From contig KN805437.1 of NCBI GenBank assembly GCA_000818945.1, positions 94,775 through 158,774 on the forward strand: 64,000 nucleotides of DNA. Reading direction: 5' to 3'. The translations under genes were made by a program, and so were the position numbers. Positions within the stretch are counted from its first letter, which is position 1, and each line of letters begins with the position of its first letter. Under the pieces are notes generated by a model that was not told the origin of the DNA, made no database searches, and worked only from the letters and a program-made list of their open reading frames with translations. Positions 38,695 through 47,697 of this stretch are shown one piece after another. The stretch comes from Schizochytrium sp. CCTCC M209059. Taxonomy: Eukaryota; Sar; Bigyra; Thraustochytrida; Thraustochytriidae.

Positions 38695-39092
38695 GACGCC
38701 CGGATTTTACTCTGGCCCGCGCTGGCTAGCCCCTTCGGGTGAGCTGCGCCCGCGACAGGAGCGCCGACTGCAACCAACGTGTGCAAGAAGCGCGCGAGCA
38801 AGAAAAAAGTTGCGAGCAGATTAAACGAATGTCCAGAACCTCGCTCGCGACGCGGGCAAGTCCGCTGGCCCTTTCGCTGACGCGTGCGAGGGGCGCGCGA
38901 GGCCCGCAAGGAAGTGCGCAGGCCGCGCCGCGTCTCGCCTCGCGCGCTCGAGAGGCCGCGCGTCTCCGTTCCTGCGCGTCTTCGGTCCTACGCGCCGTGC
39001 GAGCGAGCTCGAGCTAATCCCGCCCTTGCCCCGCTCGCCTCCCTCCTCTCGCCCTCGCTCGCTCGCCCGCCGCCGCCTCGCTGCCTGCCTCG

Positions 39093-39127
<35 letters not shown>

Positions 39128-39353
39128 CCGCGACCTCTCGCGCGGGCGGGCGGACGGGCGAATCGGACTGGAGCGCGCGGCTCTGCGCCCTGTCGATGCC
39201 GCTCTGCTGCTCCTCCTTCTGCTCCTTCTTCTTCTTCTGCTGCTCCTTCTTCCTCTCGCCCCCCTTGCAACGCCTCGTCGCTGAGCTCTCGCCATTGCAG
39301 ACACAGTATTATATATATATATATATAGAGTATATCCTATATGTACGCGTACA

Positions 39354-39572
39354 CCAGGCCTACGAGGCTGGTAGCAGAAGTGGACGAAGGGGGCGCCCGT
39401 GCGCATCACCGCGCCAAGGAGGAACTGCAAGCGGCGCGGCCACGCAAATGGCACGGCGTGGCGAGGCGACACGCCCTGCGGCGCCTTTGCCTCGCCTTTG
39501 CCTCGCCGTGCCATTTGCGTGGCCGCGCCGCTTGCGCTTGCTCCTGGGGCGCGCTCGGTGCGCTACTAGGCC
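39354..39572. repeat. Fold-back element: 32-bp perfect inverted repeat with degenerate outer arms
   Basis: The arms 39427-39458 and 39504-39535 are perfect reverse complements over 32 bases (left arm starts GCAAGCGGCGCGG) and enclose a 45-base loop that itself contains GGCGAGGC/GCCTCGCC. Outward, the sequences still pair imperfectly for another ~30 bases, and both sides end at an AGGCCTA/TAGGCCT motif (39357 and 39566). This looks like a small fold-back (MITE-like) element or a transcribed hairpin. Confidence 0.88.
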
Positions 39573-39719
39573 TGCGCGTCGTTGGTCGCGCGTAATGCTT
39601 AATGAATGTAATGCGGGGCTCTGCGATTGCAATGCACGCAGCGGCACACGCGTGACGAGGGGCGCGGGAGGAAGGAGTCGCGGTCGCAGTCCTGCGCGCG
39701 TGCACAAATGCCGCCGCCG

Positions 39720-39802
39720 AGGCGGGGCGAGGCGAGGCGAGGCAAGGCAAGGCAAGGCATTGCAAGGCAAGGCATTGCAAGGCAAGGCGAGGCAAGGCAA
39801 GC
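39720..39802. repeat. (GGCAA/GGCGA)n pentanucleotide tract
   Basis: Pentamers GGCGA, GGCAA and longer GGCATTGCAA variants in tandem. The GGCATTGCAAGGCAA unit repeats as a higher-order 15-base unit in the middle. Intergenic. Confidence 0.9.
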
Positions 39803-40199
39803 CAGACTTGGGAGAGACCGTGAGTGAGGGCGCGCAAGCGAAGAGTCACAGGAGTCAAGAGTGATTTTCTTTTTCGATCGCAGGCGCTTTCAGGCAGACG
39901 GACCGCACCGCACTACACTGCACTGCACCCAAGACAAGACAAGATGAAGAATGAGGTTGGGTGTTGCCGGCAGCGGACAAACATTTGGGAGGTCGATTGT
40001 ATCGTTCTTTCAATCATGCTTGTACTGATGTTTTCTGTGACAAGAAGATTAAACGGCTAGAGTATTCATCTACCCTAAAGGTCGTCCGGCGAGCGAGGAC
40101 CGGGAACCGAGCTCGCTCGCGAGGTGAGGGGAGAACATAAAAGAGGGACGCAGCGTCGAGCGGAGCAGAGCAGAGCAGAGCAAGGCACAGCAGAGCAAC

Positions 40200-41471
40200 T
40201 TAGGCCTTGCGTGCCTTCTTGGTGGACTTCTTCGCGGAGGCGGCTGGCTTCTTTGCGGTCGACTTGGCGGCAGGCTTCTTCTTAGCAGACTTTGCCGGGT
40301 TGCGCACTGCAGCGACCTCCTTGTCATCGTCCTTGGCGGACTTTGCAGCTTCCTCGGCATCGGCCTCGGCATCGGCCTCGGACGCCTTGCGCTTCTTCTT
40401 CGACTTGTCTGGGGTTGCTGCAGGAGCAGTAGCCTCGCTGGCGGTCGAGTCCGGCGTGGTGGCATACACGGGCAGCGCGGCGCTGTTGCCAGTCTTAATG
40501 TGAATGCTAAGCAGGTTGTCCCAGCCGCCAGGGAGACGCGGCACGGAGCCGGCAATGACGTCCATAACATTGTCAGCGATCATTTCCGGGTCCATCTTGA
40601 TGAGCGCAGTTCGCACACTCGTGAGCGTTCCCTGGAAGGAAAAGTAGGCACTCGCAAGAGAACGCTCTGCACGGCCAGAGAGAGTGCCCGCAATGGCGCC
40701 TTTGGTCACAAGGTTAATCGGGGTCGGGCGCTTCGAGGTGTTGTAGAAGGAACGCTTGCCCAGGGCGGTGGGCAGCATACAAATAATGCGGTCGTCGGCC
40801 AGGAAGCTATTGTACATGGCGGCGAGGTCGCGGCGAGCCTGGAAGCGCGAGTACTGCGTGCGAACCTGCTGCAGACTGATGACCTTCTTGACGCCAGGAA
40901 TAGGGTTGGACTCGAGAAGCTTTTCGGCCTCAGCCTTGTCCTTGACAAACACGCAAATGTCGCGGTCAGATCCGAGCTTGGACATCGGGTGCCGAATAGG
41001 AATCTTGTGCATCTTATAGCTGAGCTTGGTGCCGGGCGCGGCGCGCTTGAGTGCAAAGTTCACAAACACAATGTCCTTGGAATCGTACGAGGCCTCGAGG
41101 TCCTTGTCATCGAGGGGACCGTCGTCTTCGTCGTCGTCATCAAGCAGATCGCGTTTCTTGCGCTCCTCACGGACCTTTTCCCGGTGCAGCTTGACGTGCT
41201 TGGAGAGGGCCTGCGCCGCGCGGAGGACCTGGTCTGGGTTTACCTTTTCGGAGGCCTGCGCGAGGCGTTCCTCGTGAGAAACCTCCGTCTTCTTTTCGAT
41301 TTTCTTGTCGGCCTTGTCCGTCTTGGCGGCTTCGGCCTCTTCAGCGCGCTTCTTGCGCTCAGCCTTGGGCGTCGGCGCGGCGCGCTTGCCAGCGCCCTTG
41401 CTCTTGTTCTTCACGGGGAGACCTGCCATCTTGGCGGCCTCCACAGACTTGGGTGCGGACACCTTGGCCAT
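40200..41471 (-). CDS. Ribosomal L1 domain-containing protein 1 (RSL1D1 / Utp30-like)
   Basis: 423 residues from the ATG at 41471 (ACGATGG). A Lys/Glu/Ala-rich N-terminal helix region (to about 100) leads into an L1-like fold at about 105-325: DIVFVNFALKRAAPGTKLSY, IRHPMSKLGSDRDICVFVKD, YNSFLADDRIICMLPTALGK, then NLVTKGAIAGTLSGRAERSL. This is the RSL1D1/Utp30/Cic1 family involved in nucleolar ribosome assembly rather than ribosomal protein L1 itself, which lacks these long basic extensions. The last 90 residues are a Lys/Ala/Ser-rich histone-H1-like tail (KKPAAKSTAKKPAASAKK), a probable nucleolar-localisation and RNA-binding tail. The open frame continues upstream without ATG. Confidence 0.83.
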   Translation of the reverse strand: MAKVSAPKSVEAAKMAGLPVKNKSKGAGKRAAPTPKAERKKRAEEAEAAKTDKADKKIEKKTEVSHEERLAQASEKVNPDQVLRAAQALSKHVKLHREKVREERKKRDLLDDDDEDDGPLDDKDLEASYDSKDIVFVNFALKRAAPGTKLSYKMHKIPIRHPMSKLGSDRDICVFVKDKAEAEKLLESNPIPGVKKVISLQQVRTQYSRFQARRDLAAMYNSFLADDRIICMLPTALGKRSFYNTSKRPTPINLVTKGAIAGTLSGRAERSLASAYFSFQGTLTSVRTALIKMDPEMIADNVMDVIAGSVPRLPGGWDNLLSIHIKTGNSAALPVYATTPDSTASEATAPAATPDKSKKKRKASEADAEADAEEAAKSAKDDDKEVAAVRNPAKSAKKKPAAKSTAKKPAASAKKSTKKARKA

Positions 41472-42072
41472 CGTCGCTTTCGTCTTTTGCGCGCCGCGGA
41501 GGTCTGTGCCACGCAACGGACCGACGCGCCACCCCTTCGCTTCTGGGTCTACGCGCGACAACCTCTGTGCTGCTTTCTTTGGGTGGAGTATGCGGAATTG
41601 CCAGTCCCGACGCCCGCCAGCCAGTGCTTGGGTAAAGAGGTCTATTAGTGCGTTGGGCCTCTTTTTTTTTAAAATTATGCAATGGGTGGGAGGAGTTGCT
41701 CGTGAGCACGTACACGACGGTGGCCCATGGCCTTCGACTTTATACGCTTTTTGTTCAGACAGATCATCACGCGATTATTTTCTGAATCAGCGCAGATTCC
41801 TCGGAATGAAGGTTGAGAGCCTTGACAATCTTTTGCACGTAAAAGAAGAAGAAGAAGAAGAAGAAGAGGAACCCTGATGACAGAAAACTTGCCAGCAGCG
41901 TAGTAACAATAAATTCGAATATTTTTAGCTTTGAAAAAAAAAAATGAAAAAAAGAGGGGCCCCAAAACGAGAGCGTGAGCAGATGTTCTTGATTCCGAAC
42001 CCACCCAACCACCCAATCAACATCCCGGCCTTTTTATCCTTTCCTCATTTCTTTCGTGCGCAGTGTGCTTCA
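41472..42072. other. Intergenic region, RSL1D1-like promoter / isomerase 3' flank
   Basis: 601 bases between two minus-strand genes. It contains an AAG trinucleotide run at 41838-41870 and A-rich sequence at 41930-41955. No gene was recognised. Confidence 0.55.
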
Positions 42073-42954
42073 TCACAGCTTGCTCTTGTTGCCCTTTTTC
42101 GCAGCAACGCGGCCCGCGAGCTGCGCAAAAAGCTCGGCGCCACCAAAGGCGTCGCGGGAAGCAAGAATCGTCGTGTTCTCGAGGTTCAAGTGCTCGTCGA
42201 TAAACCTGCCGAGATGGTGGTTGAGAACCCGCTTGCTCAGCATGAGCTGGTTCGCAGGCTGAGCTGCCATCTTGAGCGCCATTTCCATGGCACGTGACAT
42301 GAGGTCCTTGTGCGGGACGACATAGTTGAGAAGGCCCCAATCCCGAGCGTCCTGCGCCGAAAACCAGTCGCCAGTGAGGATGACCTCCTTAGCCCGGTGC
42401 GGACCCGCAAAAAAGGGCAGCATGAGGGAGCTGCCGAGCTCCGGAGTGAGTCCAATGCTCACAAACGGATACGTGAATTTGGCCTGTTCGCTCGCGATGA
42501 CACAGTCAAAGTAAAAGAGCGCAATGTTTGCGCCTCCGCCCACGGCCATGCCATTGATGGCGCCAATGATCGGCTTGGGGAAGTCGAAAAAGGCCTTGGT
42601 CTCGCGCACGAGAGCCATGTCCGTGGCGAGATTGGGTGACATGCCACGGCGGCTGTACTCCTTCATGATGGTGGGGTCGACGTCGATCGAGACGCCGGGC
42701 TTGAAGGAGGCGCCGCTCGAGAACGCCCTATCACCTTGTGCGGTCCAGATGAGCACTTTGATGTCATCGCAGCGCTTGCAGTGCTCCAGAATGAAGAACA
42801 TTTCCGTCCTGAAAGCGGTTGTGAGGGCATGGAGCGACTTGGGCGTCGCGTTCGACACCACGGCCACACCCTTCTCCTTGACCTCCACCGTGAACGAGGT
42901 CAGCTTGTAGTCGACGGTCGAGCCATCGTCGCGATAGAGCTGGATGACGGACAT
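42073..42954 (-). CDS. Peroxisomal enoyl-CoA hydratase/isomerase (ECI-like)
   Basis: 293 residues from the ATG at 42954. Crotonase-fold signatures are present: SNATPKSLHALTTAF, the oxyanion-hole strand AFSSGASFKPG, IIGAINGMAVGGGANIALFY, and FVSIGLTPELGSSLMLPFFA. The acidic residue in PELGSS is the position used by delta3,delta2-enoyl-CoA isomerases, while the hydratase glutamate pair is incomplete, favouring isomerase activity in oxidation of unsaturated fatty acids. The protein ends in SKL, the canonical PTS1 signal, so peroxisomal import is expected. The helical C-terminal part (MALKMAAQPANQLMLSKRVL) is complete. One AGGCCTA motif lies about 290 bases upstream. The frame has no break. Confidence 0.87.
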   Translation of the reverse strand: MSVIQLYRDDGSTVDYKLTSFTVEVKEKGVAVVSNATPKSLHALTTAFRTEMFFILEHCKRCDDIKVLIWTAQGDRAFSSGASFKPGVSIDVDPTIMKEYSRRGMSPNLATDMALVRETKAFFDFPKPIIGAINGMAVGGGANIALFYFDCVIASEQAKFTYPFVSIGLTPELGSSLMLPFFAGPHRAKEVILTGDWFSAQDARDWGLLNYVVPHKDLMSRAMEMALKMAAQPANQLMLSKRVLNHHLGRFIDEHLNLENTTILASRDAFGGAELFAQLAGRVAAKKGNKSKL

Positions 42955-43405
42955 CCTCACGCTCTCTCCCCTTCCTGTTTCCTCTTTGTCTGTCGGTCTG
43001 TCTCCCTGTCCTCTTGACCGCTGCGTTGCGCTTTGTCGCGAGGACGCGAGGCGAGGCTCCTCGATCCGTGCTGCTGCCGCGGGCTGCCTTTGGGTTTGCT
43101 GTTGGTTGCCTCGTGGCTTGCTCGCTTGCTGGACCCCAGTCCGACTTGCCCAGGCTTGGCGTCCGACAGGTCGAAATCGACCTGGCTTTCTTCATTCGCC
43201 TCATCACATGTCAACGCGTTGAGTGGAAGGAAGGCCGGGTATAGGCCTACGTACAGTATGTGTGTGGTCCTACCAGTAACTTTTATCATTTCAAAGCTGC
43301 TTCAGCTGGTCGCGCATGTTCGCGCGCACAAAGCCAGCGACAAAGCTGGTAAAGAGACAAAAAGAATCAAGGCAAGAAGAAAGAAGATCTTTCTCGTTTT
43401 CGTTA
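42955..43405. other. Intergenic region upstream of the isomerase
   Basis: 451 bases, the probable isomerase promoter. It contains ATAGGCCTACGTAC at 43241-43254. CTGT/GTCT-rich sequence lies near 42990-43010. No gene was recognised. Confidence 0.55.
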
Positions 43406-45811
43406 TCAAATGTCGGGGGACGAGGCAAAGTCCGCGTCTGGTTCCCTCTCGTCTTCCTCGTCGCTGCTTCCGGCATCGTAAAGGGCCATGCGGAGACTTT
43501 GCGCGGCTCGAGCGCTTCGAGGTGGCGTTTTCCTACGCGCAGAGGCGGCGCGCGCTTTCTTGGGAGGCGTTTCGGCCATGACATCGTCAATACTAGTAAT
43601 GGGGCGTTTGCTTCGTCCTGCGCCGGAGGAGCCTTTGGTCTTTTTCTCGGTTTTTGAGGCCGTCTTTTGCGAGGCCGCTCGTGGATTAGACCTCTTGGGG
43701 GTGCGTTTCTTTGTCTCCTCTGTCACCGTCGTGGGCAACGCGGACTTTGACGTGATATCAGTTCGCGAGACCGTCGTTGTTGGTGAGGCCGTCTTTTGTG
43801 AGGCTGCTCGTGGACTGGATCTCGTGGGGGTGCGTTTCTTCGTCTCCTCTGCCACGGTCGTGGGCAATGCGGACTTTGACTCACTGTCAACTCGCGAGGC
43901 CGGGGTAGTTGGCGCGGCCGCCCGCGAGCTGGACCTAGTGGGCGTGGTCCGCTCTAGCAACACGGCCGGCTTGGTGACTGACTTTTTCGCGCTTGCTGCC
44001 GGTGTTTTCGGGCTCCTTTTGGCTTTGGCCTTAGTAGCGCTAGCTTTCGTCGTCTTTGGAGTTTTTGCAGTGGTAGCCCTCGACCTCTTCGAAGGCGTCT
44101 TGGCCTCGCCCGACTCGGAAGGGGACGTTGGCTTTGTGTCAGAGATATTCTTTGCCGCAGCGGCAGCCGTCAAGTCAAAGACGCCAGCTTGCAAACTGTC
44201 AAACACCCAGCGCTCCCTGACGACCAGCTGCTGCGATCCTGATGCTGACTCTTCCTCGAGAGACTTGAGAGCATTGGCGCCGCAAACGCGAACGCTGGCC
44301 TTGGAGGCGTCTTTGACGAGAGTGGCGCCACTTGAGCGCAACAAGTGCGAAATAACGGGTGTTGGGGGCTCTTGAGCGCCATCTACGTAAATGTTGACGC
44401 CATTCAGAAGAGTGGCGCCATTTTCAGCATCTTGGTGCAAAAGCCTGGTTGTTTTACAGCCTGGAAAGCGATCCGAGGCCTCGTGATCTGCTTCCGGAAC
44501 CCAGACGCCGGCTTCAATCGAAGCATAGACCCAGCTCGCTTCAAGAACCCAAGCGCCTCGCGCAATCCCGTTCGCGACCTTGACGGTGCGCAAAGGTGAT
44601 CGTAGCGTCGGTACAACAATATGGGTGGCTGCGTCAGCAAAGGTATCAGAGTCCTTGACCATGCGGGCGCCAGGTACGTGAGCAATTGCCTTGACCACGA
44701 CGTCGCGTTCATCCGGCTCGAGTCCAGATGCAGCAATGACGATCGTAGCTTCCGCGTCATCCTTGCTCTTGTCATCGTCATCGACTTTGCTTTCCTGACG
44801 CGGAGTCGCTGCCGTCTTGCGGGCGCTCTTCGCTGCAGGTGTATTCTTTTTCTTTGAGGTGGCGGGCGTTGCTGGTGATTTGCTCGGTGTTTTCGACTTG
44901 CTGGTAGCCCGAGTCGCCGTTGTGGGCGTCTTTGCTGTCGTTCGAGTCGGCGTCGGCGCGAAAGGTGATGGTGTCGCGGACGGAGAACTCGATGTAGAGC
45001 TGGCGGTCTCGACAGGAACGGTCGGTGTAAGCGCTTTGCCCCTCGACGCGCGACGACGCGAGGTCTTTGCCGGGGTGAGGTGAGCGGTCGGTCGTTTTCC
45101 TGCCAGAATCCAGGACAGGAGAACCTGGACTCCAACGCACTGAATTCTTTCCGCCGCAGACGCGGCTGCAGCCTTTGCTGCCTCGTCGGCGCCTTTGTCG
45201 GCTTCTTTGCGAGGAAAGGATTCGACAATAAGAACGTCGACATTTTCCTGGTCATCAGCAACATAAGATCCGCCCGATCGCTCGACGAGCTGCTGCACGA
45301 GTTGGCGGTCCTTGCTAGGCAAATTTCCACTCACCCCAACACGTAAGCCACGAAGCGTATCTCCGCGGCTGACACGCTCGCGAACTTGGCGATCAAATAG
45401 AGAAGCACTCTCGATCACAGACATGGCTGAGGCTGTCTCGGTCTTGGCTTTGTCTTGTACGTCCTTGCTGTCCTCGTTCTTGTCGTCTGAAGAGATAGTT
45501 GATGGAATGAGCCAGTTCCCAGCCTCGACAGATTTCATTGCCCAATCTAAAGACACCACGGGCACATTGCGTAAGAGTGCCAGCACGATGGCAGGCTGTG
45601 TTCCTGCGTCTTCGCCCTCGCCGGTGGAGGCACTCTGCACGACCAAGACGTCGCACGGGTCACCAGCGGCGAAAAAGGTCCTGTCTTCTCCAGGAACGAG
45701 CGTCGCTTTCACCGGAACGGTTGGCGCCACGGTCTCGAGCGTCTCGCGCACATCTTGCGAGCACGCAATCACCACGTTCCTCGCGCCGCTTCGTCGCGCG
45801 CGCCTTGCCAT
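43406..45811 (-). CDS. Multi-BRCT nuclear protein with basic repetitive tail
   Basis: 801 residues from an ATG at 45811. Four BRCT-like segments can be seen by their hydrophobic strands and the Trp of the last helix: about 10-110 (VPVVSLDWAMKSVEAGNWLI), about 165-250 (LRGLRVGVSGNLPSKDRQL, then VQVLLSWILAGKRPT), about 345-440 (TIVIAASGLEPDERDVVV, then VLEASWVYASIEAGVWVPE) and about 465-560 (RERWVFDSLQAGVFDL). BRCT arrays bind phosphopeptides in DNA-damage and checkpoint complexes. The rest is Lys/Ser/Thr/Pro-rich and disordered, with many SP/TP sites. A 43-residue segment (SKSALPTTV...SQKTA) is tandemly duplicated, visible as a 129-base offset duplication near 43656-43900. I cannot assign it to a named family. 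Confidence 0.8.
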   Translation of the reverse strand: MARRARRSGARNVVIACSQDVRETLETVAPTVPVKATLVPGEDRTFFAAGDPCDVLVVQSASTGEGEDAGTQPAIVLALLRNVPVVSLDWAMKSVEAGNWLIPSTISSDDKNEDSKDVQDKAKTETASAMSVIESASLFDRQVRERVSRGDTLRGLRVGVSGNLPSKDRQLVQQLVERSGGSYVADDQENVDVLIVESFPRKEADKGADEAAKAAAASAAERIQCVGVQVLLSWILAGKRPTAHLTPAKTSRRRASRGKALTPTVPVETASSTSSSPSATPSPFAPTPTRTTAKTPTTATRATSKSKTPSKSPATPATSKKKNTPAAKSARKTAATPRQESKVDDDDKSKDDAEATIVIAASGLEPDERDVVVKAIAHVPGARMVKDSDTFADAATHIVVPTLRSPLRTVKVANGIARGAWVLEASWVYASIEAGVWVPEADHEASDRFPGCKTTRLLHQDAENGATLLNGVNIYVDGAQEPPTPVISHLLRSSGATLVKDASKASVRVCGANALKSLEEESASGSQQLVVRERWVFDSLQAGVFDLTAAAAAKNISDTKPTSPSESGEAKTPSKRSRATTAKTPKTTKASATKAKAKRSPKTPAASAKKSVTKPAVLLERTTPTRSSSRAAAPTTPASRVDSESKSALPTTVAEETKKRTPTRSSPRAASQKTASPTTTVSRTDITSKSALPTTVTEETKKRTPKRSNPRAASQKTASKTEKKTKGSSGAGRSKRPITSIDDVMAETPPKKARAASARRKTPPRSARAAQSLRMALYDAGSSDEEDEREPDADFASSPDI

Positions 45812-46341
45812 CCTCGCGTTGCTGTCTCTCCCAAATCCTCGATGCTCGTCTCTTGCGTCTAACGTCGTCCCCTGCGCGTTCGCGAGGTGCGGTCGCGTAC
45901 GTCTCCTCTCGTCGCAAATCGCGACGCCTCGAGCGTCCCTCTCTCTCCGTACACGCAGACAGCCCTTCCTTGCTCGTGTTTTGCGCGCCCGCGCGCTGGT
46001 TTGAGTTGCGCTTCTGTCGGCGATGGAAAAAACCTAACGGCGAGGCACGCCGTAGGAAAGGAGAGAGAGAGAGGGGGGGAGAGAGAGAGTGCAGAACGCA
46101 ATCCAGTTCTCTCCAGAACGCCTACCCTCCGTGGGACACGAAGTCTCTGCTCAAGGAAAAGGAACAGGAACCTGCAGGAGTTCAAGTTGCAGTGCTGAGG
46201 ATACAAGGAGCTCTAGGAAGGGGGCAATCAGCTTGGTGTCATTAGCCAGGCTAAGCCAGGCCAGGCAGCCAGCGAGGCAGCCAAGTAGCTCAATTCTTTG
46301 TTTGTTTATGACTACTCTGATGATGGTAAAAAGCTCGCACG
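45812..46341. other. Intergenic region, BRCT gene promoter / EPSP synthase 3' flank
   Basis: 530 bases. A GA dinucleotide-rich run lies at 46062-46091, and a CCAGGC/GGCAGCC-rich stretch at 46238-46284. No gene was recognised. Confidence 0.55.
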
Positions 46342-47697
46342 TTAGGCGTCAGTTTTTGCGCGCTTGGGATCCGGAACGTCGGCGCAAGCAGCGTCAGGGT
46401 CAACCTCGTCGCAGAGAGCGTCGAGGTCCTTGAAGAATTCCGGGTACGTCTTGGCCGTGCACTCGGAATCAGTAATTGTAATACCGGGCACAGCCTTGCC
46501 GAGAATGCCAAAGCTCATGGCCATGCGATGATCGCCATAGCACTCGATGGAGCAAGGCTGCACAGGCTTGCCCGGCTTGATCTCAAGCCAGTCGTCACCG
46601 TTCTCCACGTCCTGACCCAGTCGCTTGAGCTCGTTCACAGTGGCCTCAAGACGGTCCGTCTCCTTGATGCGAATGTTGGCCACATTGGTAATCTTCACCG
46701 GGCCCTTGCACAGCGGCGCGATGGCTGCGAGCGACATGACCGTATCGGAGATGTGGTGCATGTCAATCTCGATGCCCTTCAGCTCGCCCCGAGGGGGACC
46801 TTGCAGCGTTGTGCCCTCGGCGCTCGTCGAGACGGTGCAACCCATTTTCTCCAGCACGTGCACAAAACCAAAGTCTCCCTGAATAGACTTCTCGTTAATG
46901 GCCGGGACCTCGATCTTCGAACCCGTGGCTGCAGCGAGAGCGAACGGATAGCTGGCAGTCGATGCGTCTGGCTCAATGACATAAACCTTGACGGCGTCGC
47001 TGCTTGCCACGGGCTCGCGGACCTGAACGGCAAAGGAATTCTTGTCCTCGTGGTGCACGATCTTGCCTCCAAAGTCTTCGACCATTTGCATGGTCATCTT
47101 GACGTACGGAAGCGACACGAGCGTGCCCTCGACCTGGATTTCGATGGGACCCTTGGCGCAGCCGCCCATGAGCATGAGTGCGCTAAAGTACTGGCTGCTT
47201 TTGCTGCCATTCATGGTGACTTTGCCACCAGCCAGGGACCCGTTCCCCTTGATGGTGAGCGGTGGGCAGCCCGTGGGGCAGTCGACCTCGACACCCAGTT
47301 GGCGCAGCGCGTCGACCAGGTCGCCCAGGGGCCGCACCGCCATGTACTCGTCTCCGACAAAGGTGACAGGCCCAGGCAAAAGTGCAGCGAGACCCGTGAG
47401 GAAGCGTACGCTTGTGCCAGAATTGCCAATAAAAATATCTTCCTTGGGCGCCTTGAGCTTGTCCACGCCGCCCTTCACCTTGAGCGTGGTGCCGTCCACT
47501 TCGATCTCAATACCCATGGCCACGAGCGCGTTGCGCATGTGCTTGGTGTCATCCGAGTGCAGACATCCGCGGAGCTCCGTCTCGCCGTCGTGCAAGGCGG
47601 CAAGGATGAGCGCGCGGTTTGTGATGCTCTTCGACCCGGGCACACGCCAGCTCGTCTCGAGCGGCTTGGGCAGTGGCTCCATGAGCACAGGCTTCAT
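46342..47697 (-). CDS. aroA: 3-phosphoshikimate 1-carboxyvinyltransferase (EPSP synthase), stand-alone
   Basis: 451 residues from the ATG at 47697. It catalyses shikimate-3-phosphate plus PEP to EPSP, the sixth shikimate-pathway step. Conserved blocks in order: PGSKSITNRALILAAL (S3P/PEP binding), LHSDDTKHMRNALVAMGI, GNSGTSVRFLTGLAALLP (PEP/glyphosate-site loop), GSKSSQYFSALMLM, EPDASTASYPFALAAATG, RIKETDRLEATVNELKRLG and CYGDHRMAMSFGILG. All catalytic-region motifs appear intact. Length is that of a monofunctional bacterial or plant enzyme, not the fungal/oomycete pentafunctional AROM. The glyphosate loop reads GNSGTSVRF rather than the plant GNAGTAMRP. The upstream frame is open as a CTG-encoded poly-Ala without ATG and is not included. 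Bacterial ancestry is possible but needs a tree. Confidence 0.93.
   Translation of the reverse strand: MKPVLMEPLPKPLETSWRVPGSKSITNRALILAALHDGETELRGCLHSDDTKHMRNALVAMGIEIEVDGTTLKVKGGVDKLKAPKEDIFIGNSGTSVRFLTGLAALLPGPVTFVGDEYMAVRPLGDLVDALRQLGVEVDCPTGCPPLTIKGNGSLAGGKVTMNGSKSSQYFSALMLMGGCAKGPIEIQVEGTLVSLPYVKMTMQMVEDFGGKIVHHEDKNSFAVQVREPVASSDAVKVYVIEPDASTASYPFALAAATGSKIEVPAINEKSIQGDFGFVHVLEKMGCTVSTSAEGTTLQGPPRGELKGIEIDMHHISDTVMSLAAIAPLCKGPVKITNVANIRIKETDRLEATVNELKRLGQDVENGDDWLEIKPGKPVQPCSIECYGDHRMAMSFGILGKAVPGITITDSECTAKTYPEFFKDLDALCDEVDPDAACADVPDPKRAKTDA

Larger units (their letters stand above)
38695..40199. other. Repeat-rich intergenic region with hairpin element
   Basis: 1.5 kb without a credible gene. 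In order it holds a CTGC tetranucleotide run (39079-39130), a (TA)n run (39308-39326), AGGCCTA motifs (39357 and 39565), a large inverted repeat (39427-39535 core), and a GGCAA/GGCGA pentanucleotide tract (39720-39802). Open frames across it are GC-rich shadows without a family match. Confidence 0.65.

Noticed and set aside
38884..39864. 326-residue plus-strand open frame
   Set aside because: Opens at GTG, crosses CTGC, TA and pentanucleotide repeats and the hairpin; no conserved domain.
40500..41648. 382-residue plus-strand open frame
   Set aside because: Antisense shadow of the RSL1D1-like gene, whose minus-strand frame has clear L1-domain motifs.
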